Shown in pieces: positions 40,865 to 48,612 of a stretch of 52,472 bases of DNA (its first letter is position 1; every line of letters starts with the position of its first letter). The notes beneath the pieces were generated by a model. It saw only the letters and a list, made by a program, of their open reading frames with translations, was not told the origin of the DNA and made no database searches. Where the stretch lies: contig DASUKF010000015.1 in assembly GCA_036278875.1 (NCBI GenBank), positions 1 through 52,472 on the forward strand. The letters are read 5' to 3'. The DNA comes from JANWLD01 sp036278875 (GTDB taxonomy: Bacteria; Patescibacteriota; Saccharimonadia; Saccharimonadales; 2-12-FULL-41-12). The position numbers and the translations under genes were made by a program.

Positions 40865-41842
40865 ATGAATGAGTCGGACAATCTGTTACTTCGCTTTGAT
40901 AAATTCGTAGTCATTTATAATCCAGCCAGTACCAATGCCCGGCGCTCAAGAAAAAGGATAGCCGAGCTTAAAGACCTGTTTCCTTCCAAAGAAGTAAAGC
41001 TGGTAGAAACGTCGCCTGACGGCCTGGAAGCGAACAAGAAGCTTGTCGCCCGAGAAGCCAAGAAATTCGATGAGAAAACAATCGTGTGCATAGCAGCCGG
41101 CGACGGTACGGTTAGCGCCGTACTGGATGCCCTATTGACCGATAAGACCATATCGGCCCAGGCCAGAAAAACACCGGTCCTGCCCTTATGGGGCGGTAAT
41201 GCCAACGACTTGGCCTATATGGCTAACGGTTTTTCCGGCAAAACAAGCTTGAAAAACGTATTTGAAAAAGGAAACATAGTACCGATTTACCCTATCAATG
41301 TGGAACTGGTTTCCGGTAATAAGTCATATCAGAGAATAGCCGGCTGTTATGTCAGCTTCGGTGCCTCGGCCTACGCCGCCCAGCAGAACGAACTGCCAAA
41401 AAATAAAAGAAGAAAAATCCATGTCATACCCGGAGCCCGCGAGCTTACTGAAATATTCGTAGTCGCAAAATCACTCCTGAAGGCAAAGACATTCACTATT
41501 GAGATAGATGGCCACCCGCACCCCATGTATGAACGTATTTTCGTAAACGGTTCGCGTATAGCCAAGATTGACCGCCTGCCGGTCAGACTCAATGAAAAGG
41601 CTTTTTACGAGGCCTCGCTTGAATACAAGCATCCGAAATCGTTTATTTCCCTTCTTTCCGCGCTCAAGATTCTTCGCAACCGTACTTACGGCGAAGTTAC
41701 GGAAAATGATAAATCTTTTTCGCTGGGCAGCGATACCTGGACACAGATAGACGGCGAAGTTACGAAGCTGTCCGAAGGAACCAAAGTCAAGATATCCCTA
41801 AGCCGCACGCCATTTTACGTAGTCAGCACCAAACTTGTTTGA
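40865..41842 (+). CDS. Diacylglycerol kinase-family lipid kinase
   Basis: A 325-aa protein with a DAGK catalytic domain (VVIYNPASTNARRSRKRI near residues 15-32, AAGDGTVSAVLDALL near 77-91). The usual GGDGT is AGDGT here. The C-terminal beta sandwich follows (ERIFVNGSRIAKIDRLPVRL). It phosphorylates diacylglycerol or another lipid alcohol, giving substrates for CDP-lipid synthesis. A -10-like TAGAAT lies 9 nt from the ATG. It is in line with the second phosphatidyltransferase. Confidence 0.82.
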   Translation: MNESDNLLLRFDKFVVIYNPASTNARRSRKRIAELKDLFPSKEVKLVETSPDGLEANKKLVAREAKKFDEKTIVCIAAGDGTVSAVLDALLTDKTISAQARKTPVLPLWGGNANDLAYMANGFSGKTSLKNVFEKGNIVPIYPINVELVSGNKSYQRIAGCYVSFGASAYAAQQNELPKNKRRKIHVIPGARELTEIFVVAKSLLKAKTFTIEIDGHPHPMYERIFVNGSRIAKIDRLPVRLNEKAFYEASLEYKHPKSFISLLSALKILRNRTYGEVTENDKSFSLGSDTWTQIDGEVTKLSEGTKVKISLSRTPFYVVSTKLV

Positions 41843-41856
41843 TGCGGCAAGTATTT

Positions 41857-41865
41857 TGTTATACT
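41857..41865 (+). promoter_or_regulatory. Extended -10 upstream of transaldolase mini-ORF
   Basis: TGTTATACT, with the hexamer at 41860-41865, 11 nt before the ATG of a five-codon ORF at 41877. Confidence 0.55.
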
Positions 41866-41876
41866 GTTGCTAATAC

Positions 41877-41894
41877 ATGAGGAAGAATAATTGA
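41877..41894 (+). CDS. Five-codon mini-ORF overlapping the transaldolase start
   Basis: ATG AGG AAG AAT AAT TGA: MRKNN, whose TGA overlaps the TTG start of the next gene (TTGA at 41891-41894). The sequence also contains the SD GAGGAA for that gene. With the -10 only 11 nt upstream this would be the first codon met by ribosomes. Confidence 0.4.
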   Translation: MRKNN

Positions 41895-42547
41895 AGTTTT
41901 TCATCGATACCGCCAAGCTAGACGAGATCGAGAAGGCTGCGGGCTACGGCGTACTGGACGGCGTAACCACCAACCCGAGCCTGATGGCAAAGGTTGGCGT
42001 CAAAGGCCGGGCTCAAATACTCAAACATTACAAAGCTATCTGCGAACTGGTCGGCGATAATGTCAGCGCCGAAGTTATTGCTACGGACTATGACGAGATA
42101 TTAAAAGAAGCTCATGAGCTGGCCAAAATAGACGACAAAATAGTCGTAAAGGTGCCGATGATTCCTGACGGAGTCAAAGCTATCAAGACGCTCTCCGGCC
42201 AGGGTATCCGGACCAACTGCACGCTCGTGTTCAGTGCCGGCCAGGCTATATTGGCCGCCAAAGCCGGTGCGAGCTATGTCAGTCCGTTCATCGGCCGGCT
42301 GGATGACATATCCATGGACGGCATGCAATTAATACGCGATCTTGTAGAGATTTATGCTAACTATGATTTTCAAACAGAAATACTGGTAGCCAGCATACGC
42401 CACCCGATGCATCTGGTAGAAAGCGCCAAACTAGGCGCCGATGTAGCAACTATTCCCTTCACGGTCATAGAACAATTGTTCAATCATCCGCTCACCGACA
42501 CCGGACTGGAAAAATTCTTAAGCGACCATAAGGAATCGCAAAAGTGA
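41891..42547 (+). CDS. Transaldolase (small, fructose-6-phosphate aldolase-like type)
   Basis: A 218-aa class I aldolase. The start MKFFIDTAKLDEIEKA, the TTNPSLMAK motif (near residue 30), the Schiff-base lysine in DKIVVKVPMI (near 85) and LVASIRHPMH follow the short TAL family. It interconverts sedoheptulose-7-P and glyceraldehyde-3-P. Translation starts at TTG. Its end overlaps the transketolase start by 4 nt, so the non-oxidative pentose phosphate enzymes form an operon. Confidence 0.9.
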   Translation: MKFFIDTAKLDEIEKAAGYGVLDGVTTNPSLMAKVGVKGRAQILKHYKAICELVGDNVSAEVIATDYDEILKEAHELAKIDDKIVVKVPMIPDGVKAIKTLSGQGIRTNCTLVFSAGQAILAAKAGASYVSPFIGRLDDISMDGMQLIRDLVEIYANYDFQTEILVASIRHPMHLVESAKLGADVATIPFTVIEQLFNHPLTDTGLEKFLSDHKESQK

Positions 42548-44550
42548 GCGCCGACCGGCAGGCTGCCGATACTATCAGGGTTCTTTCCGCCGCTATGGTG
42601 GAAAAAGCCAACAGCGGTCACCCCGGCGGGCCAATGGGCGCGGCCGATTTCATCCATATTCTCTTCTCCGAATTCATGGTAGAGGATCCGGACGACGGAC
42701 GCTGGCCATGGCGCGACAGATTCTTTTTAGATGCCGGCCATATGTCGCCGATGCTCTATAGTATCCTGGCGCTGACCGGCAGGATGCCCATGGATGAACT
42801 CAAGGATTTCCGACAGTGGGACAGCAAAACACCGGGGCACCCGGAAAGAGATTTGGCACATGGTATAGAGAATACCAGCGGACCGCTCGGCCAGGGCCAT
42901 GTTTTCGGCGTCGGTGCGGCTATAGCGGCCAAGTTCCTGCAGGCGCGTTTCGGCGAATGGCAGGAACATAATATCTATTGCTTTATCTCAGACGGCGGTA
43001 TCCAGGAAGAAATCAGCCAAGGGGCCGGCCGCATAGCCGGTAATCTGGGCCTTGATAATCTGATAATGTTTTATGACAGCAACCATATACAGCTTTCTAC
43101 CGAAACCAAGCTGGTGACACACGAAGACACGGCCAGGAAATATGAGGCCTGGGGCTGGCATGTAATCACCATAGACGGAAATGATCAGGACGAGATACGG
43201 AATGCGCTCAAAAAAGCCAATGCCGAGAAAAACCGGCCGACGCTTATCATAGGCAATACCGTGATGGGCAAAGGCGCGGTTACCGAGGACGGCAAAAGTT
43301 TCGAGCACCAGGTCAGTATGCACGGCCAGCCGATAAGCGGCGCCGGCGGCTCATACGAAAAAACTATAGAACATGTCGGTGGCGACCCGAAAAATCCTTT
43401 TGCCATACCTGCCCCGGTCAAGAAGCTTTATGAAGACTCCGCCGCTAAGAAACGCAAGCTGGTAGAGGAAAAGAAAAAGGCCGAGGCGGATTGGCGCGCC
43501 GCTAATGCGGCCAAGGCCAAAGATCTGGACTTTTATCTATCCGGCGAATCGCCGGAACTTGATTGGGTCAATATTGCCCAACAGCAGAAACCGGGCGCGG
43601 CAACGCGAGCCAGCAGCAGCTTTGTCCTGGGCGAGTTCGCTGATAATGTCGGCAATATGATAGTCATGAGCGCGGACCTGGCTAACAGTGATAAAACCGA
43701 CGGATTCCTGAAAAAGTCAAAAGCCCTGGCCCACGGTGATTTTTCCGGAGCTTTCCTGCACTGCGGCGTCAGCGAATTCACTATGGCGGCGCTGGCAATA
43801 GGTATGGGCCTGCATGGCGGCGTGATTCCGGTCTGCGGCACTTTCTTTGCCTTTTCGGATTATATGAAGCCGGCTCTGCGCCTGGCAGCCCTTATGGAAG
43901 TGCCGGTCAAGTTTCTTTGGACACACGATGCTTTTCGAGTGGGCGAAGATGGCCCTACGCACCAGCCCATCGAGCAGGAAGCGCAATTACGTTTGCTTGA
44001 GAAACTTCACAACCATCACGGCAAGCCCGGATTTTTGGTTCTCCGCCCTGCTGACGGTGCCGAAACTACCGTTGCCTGGAAGCTGGCATTAGAAAATACT
44101 TCCACTCCAACCGGCCTTATTCTTACCCGTCAGGACATAGCGGAAGTAACGGATTTCAAGCTCGCCCTGAACGCCACCAAAGGAGCCTACGTAGCATACG
44201 AGCCTAAGGGTGCGCCCGAGCTTGCGGTAGTTGCTAACGGCAGCGAAGTCGGTACTGCGTACGAGGCGATAAAGCTTTTGCCTAAGAATAATATCCGCTT
44301 GATTTCGGTTCCGAGCGAAGGCCTGTTCCGTGAGCAGGAAAAGAAATACCAGGATGAGATATTGCCTTCGGATATTCCCCGCTTCGGCGTTACTGCCGGA
44401 CTTGCGGTCAACCTGCTCGGTCTGGTCGGTGATATAGACAGAATTCATGGCCTGGAGCATTTCGGTTTCAGCGCGCCGTACAAAAAATTGGACGAAGAGT
44501 TCGGCTTCACACCCGAAAAGCTTGCCGCCAAAATCCAAAAATTTGTCTAG
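42544..44550 (+). CDS. tkt: Transketolase
   Basis: A 668-aa thiamine-diphosphate enzyme, both halves in one chain. N-terminal KANSGHPGGPMG, thiamine region FISDGGIQEEISQGAG (a variant of GDGxxxEG), a central PYR domain, and GEDGPTHQPIEQ near residue 475. It moves two-carbon units between sugar phosphates. The start is GTG 42544 inside the end of the transaldolase gene. The GDG variant does not remove the metal-binding aspartate. Confidence 0.93.
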   Translation: MSADRQAADTIRVLSAAMVEKANSGHPGGPMGAADFIHILFSEFMVEDPDDGRWPWRDRFFLDAGHMSPMLYSILALTGRMPMDELKDFRQWDSKTPGHPERDLAHGIENTSGPLGQGHVFGVGAAIAAKFLQARFGEWQEHNIYCFISDGGIQEEISQGAGRIAGNLGLDNLIMFYDSNHIQLSTETKLVTHEDTARKYEAWGWHVITIDGNDQDEIRNALKKANAEKNRPTLIIGNTVMGKGAVTEDGKSFEHQVSMHGQPISGAGGSYEKTIEHVGGDPKNPFAIPAPVKKLYEDSAAKKRKLVEEKKKAEADWRAANAAKAKDLDFYLSGESPELDWVNIAQQQKPGAATRASSSFVLGEFADNVGNMIVMSADLANSDKTDGFLKKSKALAHGDFSGAFLHCGVSEFTMAALAIGMGLHGGVIPVCGTFFAFSDYMKPALRLAALMEVPVKFLWTHDAFRVGEDGPTHQPIEQEAQLRLLEKLHNHHGKPGFLVLRPADGAETTVAWKLALENTSTPTGLILTRQDIAEVTDFKLALNATKGAYVAYEPKGAPELAVVANGSEVGTAYEAIKLLPKNNIRLISVPSEGLFREQEKKYQDEILPSDIPRFGVTAGLAVNLLGLVGDIDRIHGLEHFGFSAPYKKLDEEFGFTPEKLAAKIQKFV

Positions 44551-44577
44551 TTTTTTCTTGCATTTATATCAATTAAA

Positions 44578-44586
44578 TGCTATAAT
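44578..44586 (+). promoter_or_regulatory. Extended -10 for the 98-aa protein
   Basis: TGCTATAAT (hexamer 44581-44586). Here the gene has a real leader of about 20 nt with an SD, in contrast to the leaderless genes. Confidence 0.6.
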
Positions 44587-44610
44587 TATTGATAATTTAA
44601 GGAGTTTGCA

Positions 44611-44907
44611 ATGCCCCCCTATTTTTTTAAGGTAACTAAAGATGGTATCGGTAGGATTAAGGAAGAAATCGACCCCGCTTTAGTTAGAACTTATGAAGAA
44701 GTTCAGGATCACCAAGAGTGGGTACGCGGAGCTATGGAAAATAAACAACCGGATAACGGTGTTATATATACTCTCGATGACTTGGTGCATCTAGCAGTTG
44801 ATTCTGCTCTAGGTGATGGAGTTTTGGTTTCAGTTGACTTGGCAAACCGTGATGAATTGGCAGGTCTAGCAACTAGAGCTCAAACGCCTATCGACCCAGT
44901 TAATTAG
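44611..44907 (+). CDS. Small acidic hypothetical protein
   Basis: A 98-aa unrecognised protein, acidic, with a helix-strand pattern and no membrane segment. It has an SD (AAGGAG) 7 nt before the ATG and its own promoter. Base composition is more AT-rich than in neighbours. It ends 19 nt from the polymerase gene stop on the other strand. Probably lineage-specific. Confidence 0.6.
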   Translation: MPPYFFKVTKDGIGRIKEEIDPALVRTYEEVQDHQEWVRGAMENKQPDNGVIYTLDDLVHLAVDSALGDGVLVSVDLANRDELAGLATRAQTPIDPVN

Positions 44908-44926
44908 CTGAAATCCAGAGACTTCT

Positions 44927-46216
44927 TTAGTTGTCTTTGAAAAGAAGGTCTAGGTAGCGGGTGCCGATGAACGGTATCTTCTGCTTGACTATGCGCTTGC
45001 CGCCGAGAGTATTAAGCGAATGGATTACGAAGTTGCCGTAGCGCTCGTTCAGCTCGTCTACTGCCTCGGTCAATCTTTCCTCCCTGTTGACTTCATCGAA
45101 CAGACTGGGCTGATAACGTGTGGTCGGACTTAGGTTATAGCAGGTTATGCCCATGATGGTCAGGTTGGTATGCCGCGGGCGTTTGTTGAAAAGATAAAGT
45201 GCCCGCTCATAGATTTCCTTGTCGGTATAGAAGCTGGAGCGCCAGGTCCTGCGCGTCTGCCAATATTCGCGGTTCTGCAGCCCGGCCCAGACTAGGATTC
45301 CGCGAGCGTCCATGCCGTTATAACGCAGCTTCTTGCCCGTGGTTTCGCACAGGTAGTGAAAGCGCGGCAGAAGTTCCCTGTCATCATTAGTGCGCTTGTC
45401 CAGGGCGAACTGCCGGCCGACTTGGCCCAGCCGCGTCGGTTCGTCATCCACCTCATAGCCGCGCAGGCGCTGGTACCATTCATCGCCTACGATTCCACGA
45501 AAGACGAGCCGTCGCAAAGTGTCCGCGGAAGCATTCAAAAAATCCAGCGGGTTAAAGATTTCTGCGGCATTCAGCCGTGCCTCATAATGCCGCGCGATTC
45601 CGGGCAGATCGGTAAGTTTTAGTGAATCGTACGTCTCCAGAAGATTGCCGTAATGAATTATATCCAGCCCGTCCGGTTTGTTAAGCCCGGCCGCCGTCTT
45701 GGCTAAGAAGCGGTTCTGGCCTATACCGATATTGACCCTTACCCAGTGTCCCAGCTCGGCCCTAAGGCGCGCCTTTATTTCCAGTCCTATATCTTTTAGT
45801 TCCCGGCTATCTATGAAGTTGCGCGTGCCGTGAAAGTCGATAACACCTTCATCTATGCTCCGCATAGTAACAATCGGTGAGTAGCTTTTCATGATGCCGG
45901 CCAGCTTCTGATGCACATACAGGTATTTAGGCGGGTCGGTTTCCAGAAGTACAAGCTCCGGCACTATCTCGCGAGCCTGTATCAGCCCCATGCCGACCTT
46001 CACGCCGCGGGCTTTGGCCTCGTAACTGGCGGCGATGATACAGCAGTTCTTGGAAATGCGGTTGGCCATACCAAGCGGTTTCCCCCTTAGGGATGGCCGC
46101 GCCTGCTGTTCGGTCATGGCGAAGGCGCTGTTAAGGTCTATATGCATGATAAGCGGCTCCTCCTGGCTTATAGGCAGATGACCCCATCTGGCTTCCAGCG
46201 AACGTTTAGTTTTCAT
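44927..46216 (-). CDS. Y-family translesion DNA polymerase (DinB/UmuC-like)
   Basis: A 429-aa polymerase that copies damaged DNA. The catalytic site is visible as MHIDLNSAFAMTEQQARP (D27 motif; F and the EQ pair) and SIDEGVIDFHG (SIDE, around residue 118). A helix-hairpin-helix region (DLPGIARHYEARLN) and a little-finger domain (RLGQVGRQFALDKRTND) follow. The steric-gate position is Phe. The SIDEG motif is a little different from SIDEA in DinB. A small gene lies upstream, overlapping by 4 nt (ATGA). Confidence 0.9.
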   Translation of the reverse strand: MKTKRSLEARWGHLPISQEEPLIMHIDLNSAFAMTEQQARPSLRGKPLGMANRISKNCCIIAASYEAKARGVKVGMGLIQAREIVPELVLLETDPPKYLYVHQKLAGIMKSYSPIVTMRSIDEGVIDFHGTRNFIDSRELKDIGLEIKARLRAELGHWVRVNIGIGQNRFLAKTAAGLNKPDGLDIIHYGNLLETYDSLKLTDLPGIARHYEARLNAAEIFNPLDFLNASADTLRRLVFRGIVGDEWYQRLRGYEVDDEPTRLGQVGRQFALDKRTNDDRELLPRFHYLCETTGKKLRYNGMDARGILVWAGLQNREYWQTRRTWRSSFYTDKEIYERALYLFNKRPRHTNLTIMGITCYNLSPTTRYQPSLFDEVNREERLTEAVDELNERYGNFVIHSLNTLGGKRIVKQKIPFIGTRYLDLLFKDN

Positions 46217-46482
46217 GATTCGGCCTCGATTATCGTTACGAGTGTCCAGGTAAGGGCCTCGGCGTCGAACTCCAGCCGGTAATCATTCGCCCCGTCGCTC
46301 ATGTCAAAGACATGTATCATCCGCTGCCCTTTCGTAGTCGGATGGCGCAGACCCAGCTCGGTAAAAATAATTTCCTCTTTTTTCCAGCGCATCTTGACCG
46401 GCATAATCATATAAGCCGGGTCGCCGCGGGATGCGAACCTAGTTATAACTTCTACTCTATCGCCTATTTCTAAAAAATTCAT
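46213..46482 (-). CDS. Small protein coupled to the Y-family polymerase
   Basis: An 89-aa, beta-rich protein (LEIGDRVEVITRFASRGDPAYMIMPVKMRWKKEEIIF). It resembles small barrel-like partners sometimes encoded before Y-family polymerases, but I cannot name the family with confidence. It overlaps the polymerase start by 4 nt, so it is presumably made in a fixed ratio with it. Its start codon directly abuts a long inverted repeat, with the SD-like AGAGG inside the stem. Confidence 0.75.
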   Translation of the reverse strand: MNFLEIGDRVEVITRFASRGDPAYMIMPVKMRWKKEEIIFTELGLRHPTTKGQRMIHVFDMSDGANDYRLEFDAEALTWTLVTIIEAES

Positions 46483-46598
46483 ATCTAAACAACCTCTTAA
46501 ATATCTGAAGTTGAACGGGTTTGGACCAGTTGGTTTCCCCGGTGGAGTCTTGGCGACCGTTCAAGACGCTCACTCCCAAAAGGAATGGTTGTTTAGAT
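46483..46598 (-). promoter_or_regulatory. Folded 5' leader of the Y-polymerase operon
   Basis: Nested inverted repeats. Outer ATCTAAACAACC (46483-46494) pairs with GGTTGTTTAGAT (46587-46598), 12 bp. Inner TTGAACGG (46511-46518) pairs with CCGTTCAA (46557-46564), 8 bp. The outer stem ends exactly at the ATG (46482) and the SD-like AGAGG partly lies in it, so folding should hide the ribosome site. Upstream, TATAAT (minus strand, 46638-46643) is the probable -10, giving a leader of about 150 nt. Confidence 0.65.
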
Positions 46599-46656
46599 TA
46601 AGGATTCGCAGGGACCGTGGTATGCGTTCCTGTATTTATTATACACCCGGGCAGCG

Positions 46657-47052
46657 TTAGTCGGTTTTGAGGTGGTTTAGGAATTCCACCAACTGCTTGG
46701 GAGTTATCTCGGCTTTTATAAGATAGCCGTCGGCCTGCCGTTCTATATCTTCGCGGACTTCGTCGCTTTGCTCCAGGTTGGTAGTGATGATTATCTTGGT
46801 TTTCAAATCCGGCACTTCGTGACGGAGCCTTTTAAGAACTTCTATGCCCAGGATATCGGGCACCATTATGTCGAGCAGCATTATGTCGTATTCGTTGGTC
46901 CTGGCAAGTTCCAGCCCATCTGCGCCGCTTTTGACTACTTTGACTAAATATCCTTCACGCTTGAGCGCCCGCTCGTAAAGTTCGCTGATGAACTCCTCGT
47001 CTTCGACGCAGAGCACTTTTATCGGGTCGGGTGATATCTGTCCGTTCGTCAT
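46657..47052 (-). CDS. Single-domain response regulator
   Basis: A 131-aa CheY-like receiver: EDEE (18-20), phospho-acceptor Asp61 in IMLLDIMVPDILG, TTNL and YLIKAEIT lysine. No output domain, so it acts by protein contact. An SD (AAGGA) precedes its ATG. It is 10 nt downstream of the histidine kinase, its likely partner. Confidence 0.93.
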   Translation of the reverse strand: MTNGQISPDPIKVLCVEDEEFISELYERALKREGYLVKVVKSGADGLELARTNEYDIMLLDIMVPDILGIEVLKRLRHEVPDLKTKIIITTNLEQSDEVREDIERQADGYLIKAEITPKQLVEFLNHLKTD

Positions 47053-47062
47053 GCAGTAGTCC

Positions 47063-48601
47063 TTATTGTCTGGAGAGCGAGTGGTTCTTTATCCAGCCGT
47101 GCGCGCTCCGCTTTATAATGCTATTATCGCCGGATTTATCCTTGTCTGCAAGCTGTGAGTAAGGCAGTATGGTAAAGCCGAATATGCTTCCTTCGCCTTC
47201 CTTGGACCGGACCCATATATTGCCGCCGTGCGCCGCGACCAGCGCCTTGGAAAGATAAAGACCCAGACCGGTGCCGGTTATGTTGGCCTTGTTGCGGTAA
47301 TTGCGCGAATATTTCTCAAACAGATGCGGCATGACCGTTTCCGGTATGCCGACGCCAAAATCCTGTATGGTGGTTTCGATAAGATTCTCAGTGGTCAGGG
47401 CTGCGTTTATCTTTATAACCGTCTTATCCTTGGGGCTGTATTTTATGGCATTGTCGATAAGGTTTATGGCTACTTCGGCAATACTGACTTTGTCTATGCC
47501 GACCTTTGGCAAGTTGTCCGGTATCGTCAGCTCCAGTGTTTTGCCATGCACCCTGGCCCGGAGCTGCATATTAGAAACTATGGCTGATAAAGTTTCTTTC
47601 CAATCTTCTTCGTGCAGTTTCAGGCTCAGCTGGTTATGTTCTACCCGGGCTACGTTTAAGATATTGCCGACAAATGCCGTCAGATTTTCGGCGGCTACCT
47701 GCATCTTCTGCATGAAGCTCTGCATCTCCGGATCAAGGTCATCGCTGAGCTCTTCGTCAAAAACCTCTATATATCCCTTAAGTATGGTCAGCGGAGCCCT
47801 TAGCTCATGGACGGCTAGAGCGATGAAACTAAGCCCTTCCTCCTCCTCGGAATAATTATCTGTCTGGTCAAAGATGGTAAGCAGGACCTCTATAGGACTG
47901 TCGGCCGATTTCTGCACGTAGCTGGCGGCTATATCGCAGTACTGGGTCGCTTCCTGGTATGTAGTCATCCTGATACCATGCCATACCTTCTGTGCCGTCA
48001 CGCTATTGTTCCTGCAGCGCTCTATCCAATCTTCCAACGTGATTTCGCCGTCACGGAAAAGTATGTCGAACTTGTTATAAATATTTTTTCCCAGCAGACT
48101 TTCTTCGGATTTGGAATATTCCTGCGCTTTAGGATTGGAAAATACTATGTTGGCTTCCTGGTTCAGCCCTATTATGGGGACCGGCAGCTGCTGCAGGATT
48201 GAATCTACCGGGTTATGCTCCAGCCGGTAATTCGCATCGTTCGCCCGGGACGCAAAATCGTATACCTGCCGGGTCAGGTTAGCGATCAGCTCTTTGGCCA
48301 TACCCAGCTTTTCTATCTGAGGCGCCGGCACAGGCAGAGGCGACGGAGAAACATGCATTATCGCCTGCGATATGGCGGTCAGCGGCTTGGTCACCTGCCT
48401 GGCTATTATCAAGCCCGTGGCGTAAGACAGAAAAAGCCAGGAGCCCGCCAATATGACAAGCGTGATAATCAAGCCGTATCCGAGATAATCATCGACCACC
48501 CACCAGATTCCTATAAGCAGCAGTCCGCTTATGAACACCAGGCTCAATACGTATATCCTTATAGACTTCTGTGCTTTTTCTAAATATCCCGGTCCACCCA
48601 T
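47063..48601 (-). CDS. Membrane histidine kinase (HAMP-PAS-HisKA-HATPase)
   Basis: A 512-aa sensor with two closely spaced N-terminal transmembrane helices (about 12-58) and almost no external loop, then a HAMP-like helix (IARQVTKPLTAISQAIMHV), a PAS domain (QQLPVPIIGLNQEANIVFSN), HisKA with phospho-His265 in ALAVHELRAPLTILKG and HATPase_c motifs INLIDNAIKYSP, DFGVGIPE and GTGLGLYLSKAL. The lack of an extracellular domain suggests a cytosolic or in-membrane signal. It is followed by a single-domain regulator. Confidence 0.93.
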   Translation of the reverse strand: MGGPGYLEKAQKSIRIYVLSLVFISGLLLIGIWWVVDDYLGYGLIITLVILAGSWLFLSYATGLIIARQVTKPLTAISQAIMHVSPSPLPVPAPQIEKLGMAKELIANLTRQVYDFASRANDANYRLEHNPVDSILQQLPVPIIGLNQEANIVFSNPKAQEYSKSEESLLGKNIYNKFDILFRDGEITLEDWIERCRNNSVTAQKVWHGIRMTTYQEATQYCDIAASYVQKSADSPIEVLLTIFDQTDNYSEEEEGLSFIALAVHELRAPLTILKGYIEVFDEELSDDLDPEMQSFMQKMQVAAENLTAFVGNILNVARVEHNQLSLKLHEEDWKETLSAIVSNMQLRARVHGKTLELTIPDNLPKVGIDKVSIAEVAINLIDNAIKYSPKDKTVIKINAALTTENLIETTIQDFGVGIPETVMPHLFEKYSRNYRNKANITGTGLGLYLSKALVAAHGGNIWVRSKEGEGSIFGFTILPYSQLADKDKSGDNSIIKRSAHGWIKNHSLSRQ

Positions 48602-48612
48602 ATCATCCTGTC

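Noticed and set aside
46480..46580. GTG ORF running through the Y-polymerase leader
   Set aside because: It has no SD, overlaps into the first gene in another frame, and lies inside the stems; no support for coding.
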